Source: an uncultured Pseudoflavonifractor sp.
Lineage (GTDB): Bacteria > Bacillota_A > Clostridia > Oscillospirales > Oscillospiraceae
NCBI GenBank assembly: GCA_947575475.1
Contig: CANPNN010000097.1
Coordinates: forward strand, 1 to 5,467
Direction of reading: 5' to 3'
DNA: 5,467 nucleotides
The position numbers and the translations under genes are program-made. The notes under the pieces were generated by a model. That model ran no database searches. It was not told the origin of the DNA and saw only the letters and a list, made by a program, of their open reading frames with translations. Position 1 is the stretch's first letter, and every line of letters starts with the position of its first letter. Of this stretch, positions 4,910-5,467 are shown piece by piece.

Positions 4910-5275
4910 GTGAAGATCCAGGAATCGGCGGAGGATTATCTGGAGGCGATCCTGATCCTGAAAAATGAAAAGGGCCTGGTCCACTCCATCGATGTGGCCC
5001 GCCGGCTGGAGTTCTCCAAGCCCAGCGTCAGCCGGGCGGTAAAGCTGCTGCGGGAGGAGGGGCACGTCGCCATGTCGGCTGACGGGGCCCTGGAGCTGAC
5101 GGACACGGGCCGGGAGATCGCGGAGCGGATCTATGAGAGGCATCGGCTGCTCACCCTCTGGTTTACCGAGCTGGGGGTCAGCGAAGCCCAGGCAGCCCAG
5201 GACGCCTGCCGGGTGGAGCACGACATCAGCGCCGAGACCTTCCAGAAACTGAAGGAACATTTCGGAAGTCTCTGA
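4910..5275 (+). CDS. DtxR/MntR-family metal-dependent transcriptional repressor
   Basis: This 121-residue protein should bind DNA when loaded with Fe2+ or Mn2+ and repress metal-uptake genes. The N-terminal winged helix-turn-helix spans about 5-65; the recognition helix is FSKPSVSRAVKLL (35-47) and the wing ends at LELTDTGRE (61-69). The short C-terminal dimerisation and metal domain follows (about 70-121). Comparison with B. subtilis MntR suggests metal ligands D9, E12, H78, E103 and H104. The position equivalent to MntR E99 is C100, as in DtxR (C102). No SH3-like third domain is present, as in MntR-type members. GTG 4910 is preceded by GGAAGGGGG (4893-4901). The gene is divergent from the phosphorylase operon. 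A disrupted feoB nearby makes iron control plausible, but the target genes are inferred. No clear terminator follows before the tRNA promoter. Confidence 0.9.
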   Translation: MKIQESAEDYLEAILILKNEKGLVHSIDVARRLEFSKPSVSRAVKLLREEGHVAMSADGALELTDTGREIAERIYERHRLLTLWFTELGVSEAQAAQDACRVEHDISAETFQKLKEHFGSL

Positions 5276-5301
5276 TTTTTTCAAAAAATGGCCCGATGGG
5301 G

Positions 5302-5331
5302 TTGACAAATCGGTGGCAGATATGGTAACAT
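5302..5331 (+). promoter_or_regulatory. Strong promoter of the tRNA-Leu gene
   Basis: A perfect -35 TTGACA (5302-5307) is followed by an 18-base spacer and a -10 of TAACAT (5326-5331), with an extended TG at 5323-5324. Transcription would start near 5338, about 19 bases before the mature tRNA. Confidence 0.8.
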
Positions 5332-5356
5332 ATTGCTTGCGCTAAAGGGCGTAAAT

Positions 5357-5443
5357 GCACGAGTGGTGGAATTGGTAGACTCGCCGGCTTCAGGTGCCGG
5401 TGCTCGCGAGGGCGTGTGGGTTCGAGTCCCACCTCGTGCACCA
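5357..5443 (+). tRNA. tRNA-Leu (anticodon CAG)
   Basis: The full cloverleaf is visible. The acceptor stem is GCACGAG (5357-5363) with CTCGTGC (5433-5439), then discriminator A and encoded CCA (5441-5443). The anticodon stem CCGGC/GCCGG (5384-5388, 5396-5400) encloses loop TTCAGGT with CAG at 5391-5393. A long variable arm (about 5401-5415) marks a class II tRNA. The T arm is GTGGG-TTCGAGT-CCCAC (5416-5432). It reads CUG leucine codons, which are frequent in the GC-rich genes here. No integrated element is seen at its 3' end in the 24 bases that remain. Confidence 0.97.
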
Positions 5444-5467
5444 AATGAGGAAATCCCGGAGCCGTAA

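Noticed and set aside
5275..5290. A/T hairpin (ATTTTTT-C-AAAAAAT) after the repressor as a terminator
   Set aside because: The stem has no GC pairs and the loop is too tight; it is unlikely to be a working intrinsic terminator.
5444..5467. Integration site or further gene after the tRNA
   Set aside because: Only 24 bases remain; no repeat of the tRNA 3' end and no start signal can be seen.

Overview
The window looks like chromosome of a GC-rich, low-oxygen Firmicute, probably an Oscillospiraceae/Clostridia relative (Flavonifractor- or Lawsonibacter-like). This is inferred from clostridial-type FeoB and DtxR-family sequences, strong AAGGAGG ribosome binding sites, GTG starts, TTGACA/TATAAT-type promoters, and a large serine recombinase with a C-terminal DUF4368-like region. 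No species can be named from the sequence alone.

Left part (1-2507): the C-terminal end of a HAD-superfamily phosphatase or phosphomutase, a strong hairpin after it, and an AT-richer gap of about 330 bases. The gap ends in a promoter whose -35 box lies inside a 27-bp imperfect palindrome. A 48-codon unknown ORF follows, then a second promoter and a complete large serine recombinase (540 aa, TndX/TnpX-like). This is the integrase end of a mobile element.

Middle (about 2508-3365): immediately downstream of the recombinase, and in its frame, lies the 3' part of a clostridial feoB (ferrous iron transporter). It has lost its start, G domain and first membrane helices. The break falls just before the conserved GFGCN motif, so the element appears to have integrated into feoB and this is its right junction. 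The missing 5' part of feoB is not in the window: the left flank is a HAD gene. Either the element is much longer than the recombinase module, or a deletion or rearrangement followed insertion. A strong intrinsic terminator ends the feoB remnant.

Right part (3426-5467): higher-GC host-like DNA. A two-gene minus-strand operon (nucleoside phosphorylase, then a flavodoxin-fold NAD(P)H oxidoreductase, overlapping by 4 bp) is divergent from a DtxR/MntR-family metal-dependent repressor. The intergenic region has one recognisable promoter in each direction and repeated CGGTAT half-sites. After the repressor comes a tRNA-Leu(CAG) with its own strong promoter. The repressor is a plausible regulator of the nearby feoB, giving an iron-homeostasis theme that the mobile element has interrupted.

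The most noteworthy items are the recombinase-feoB junction, the operator-like palindrome and small ORF ahead of the recombinase, and the mixed DtxR/MntR metal-site signature of the repressor. I do not see a demonstrably new defence or biosynthetic system here.
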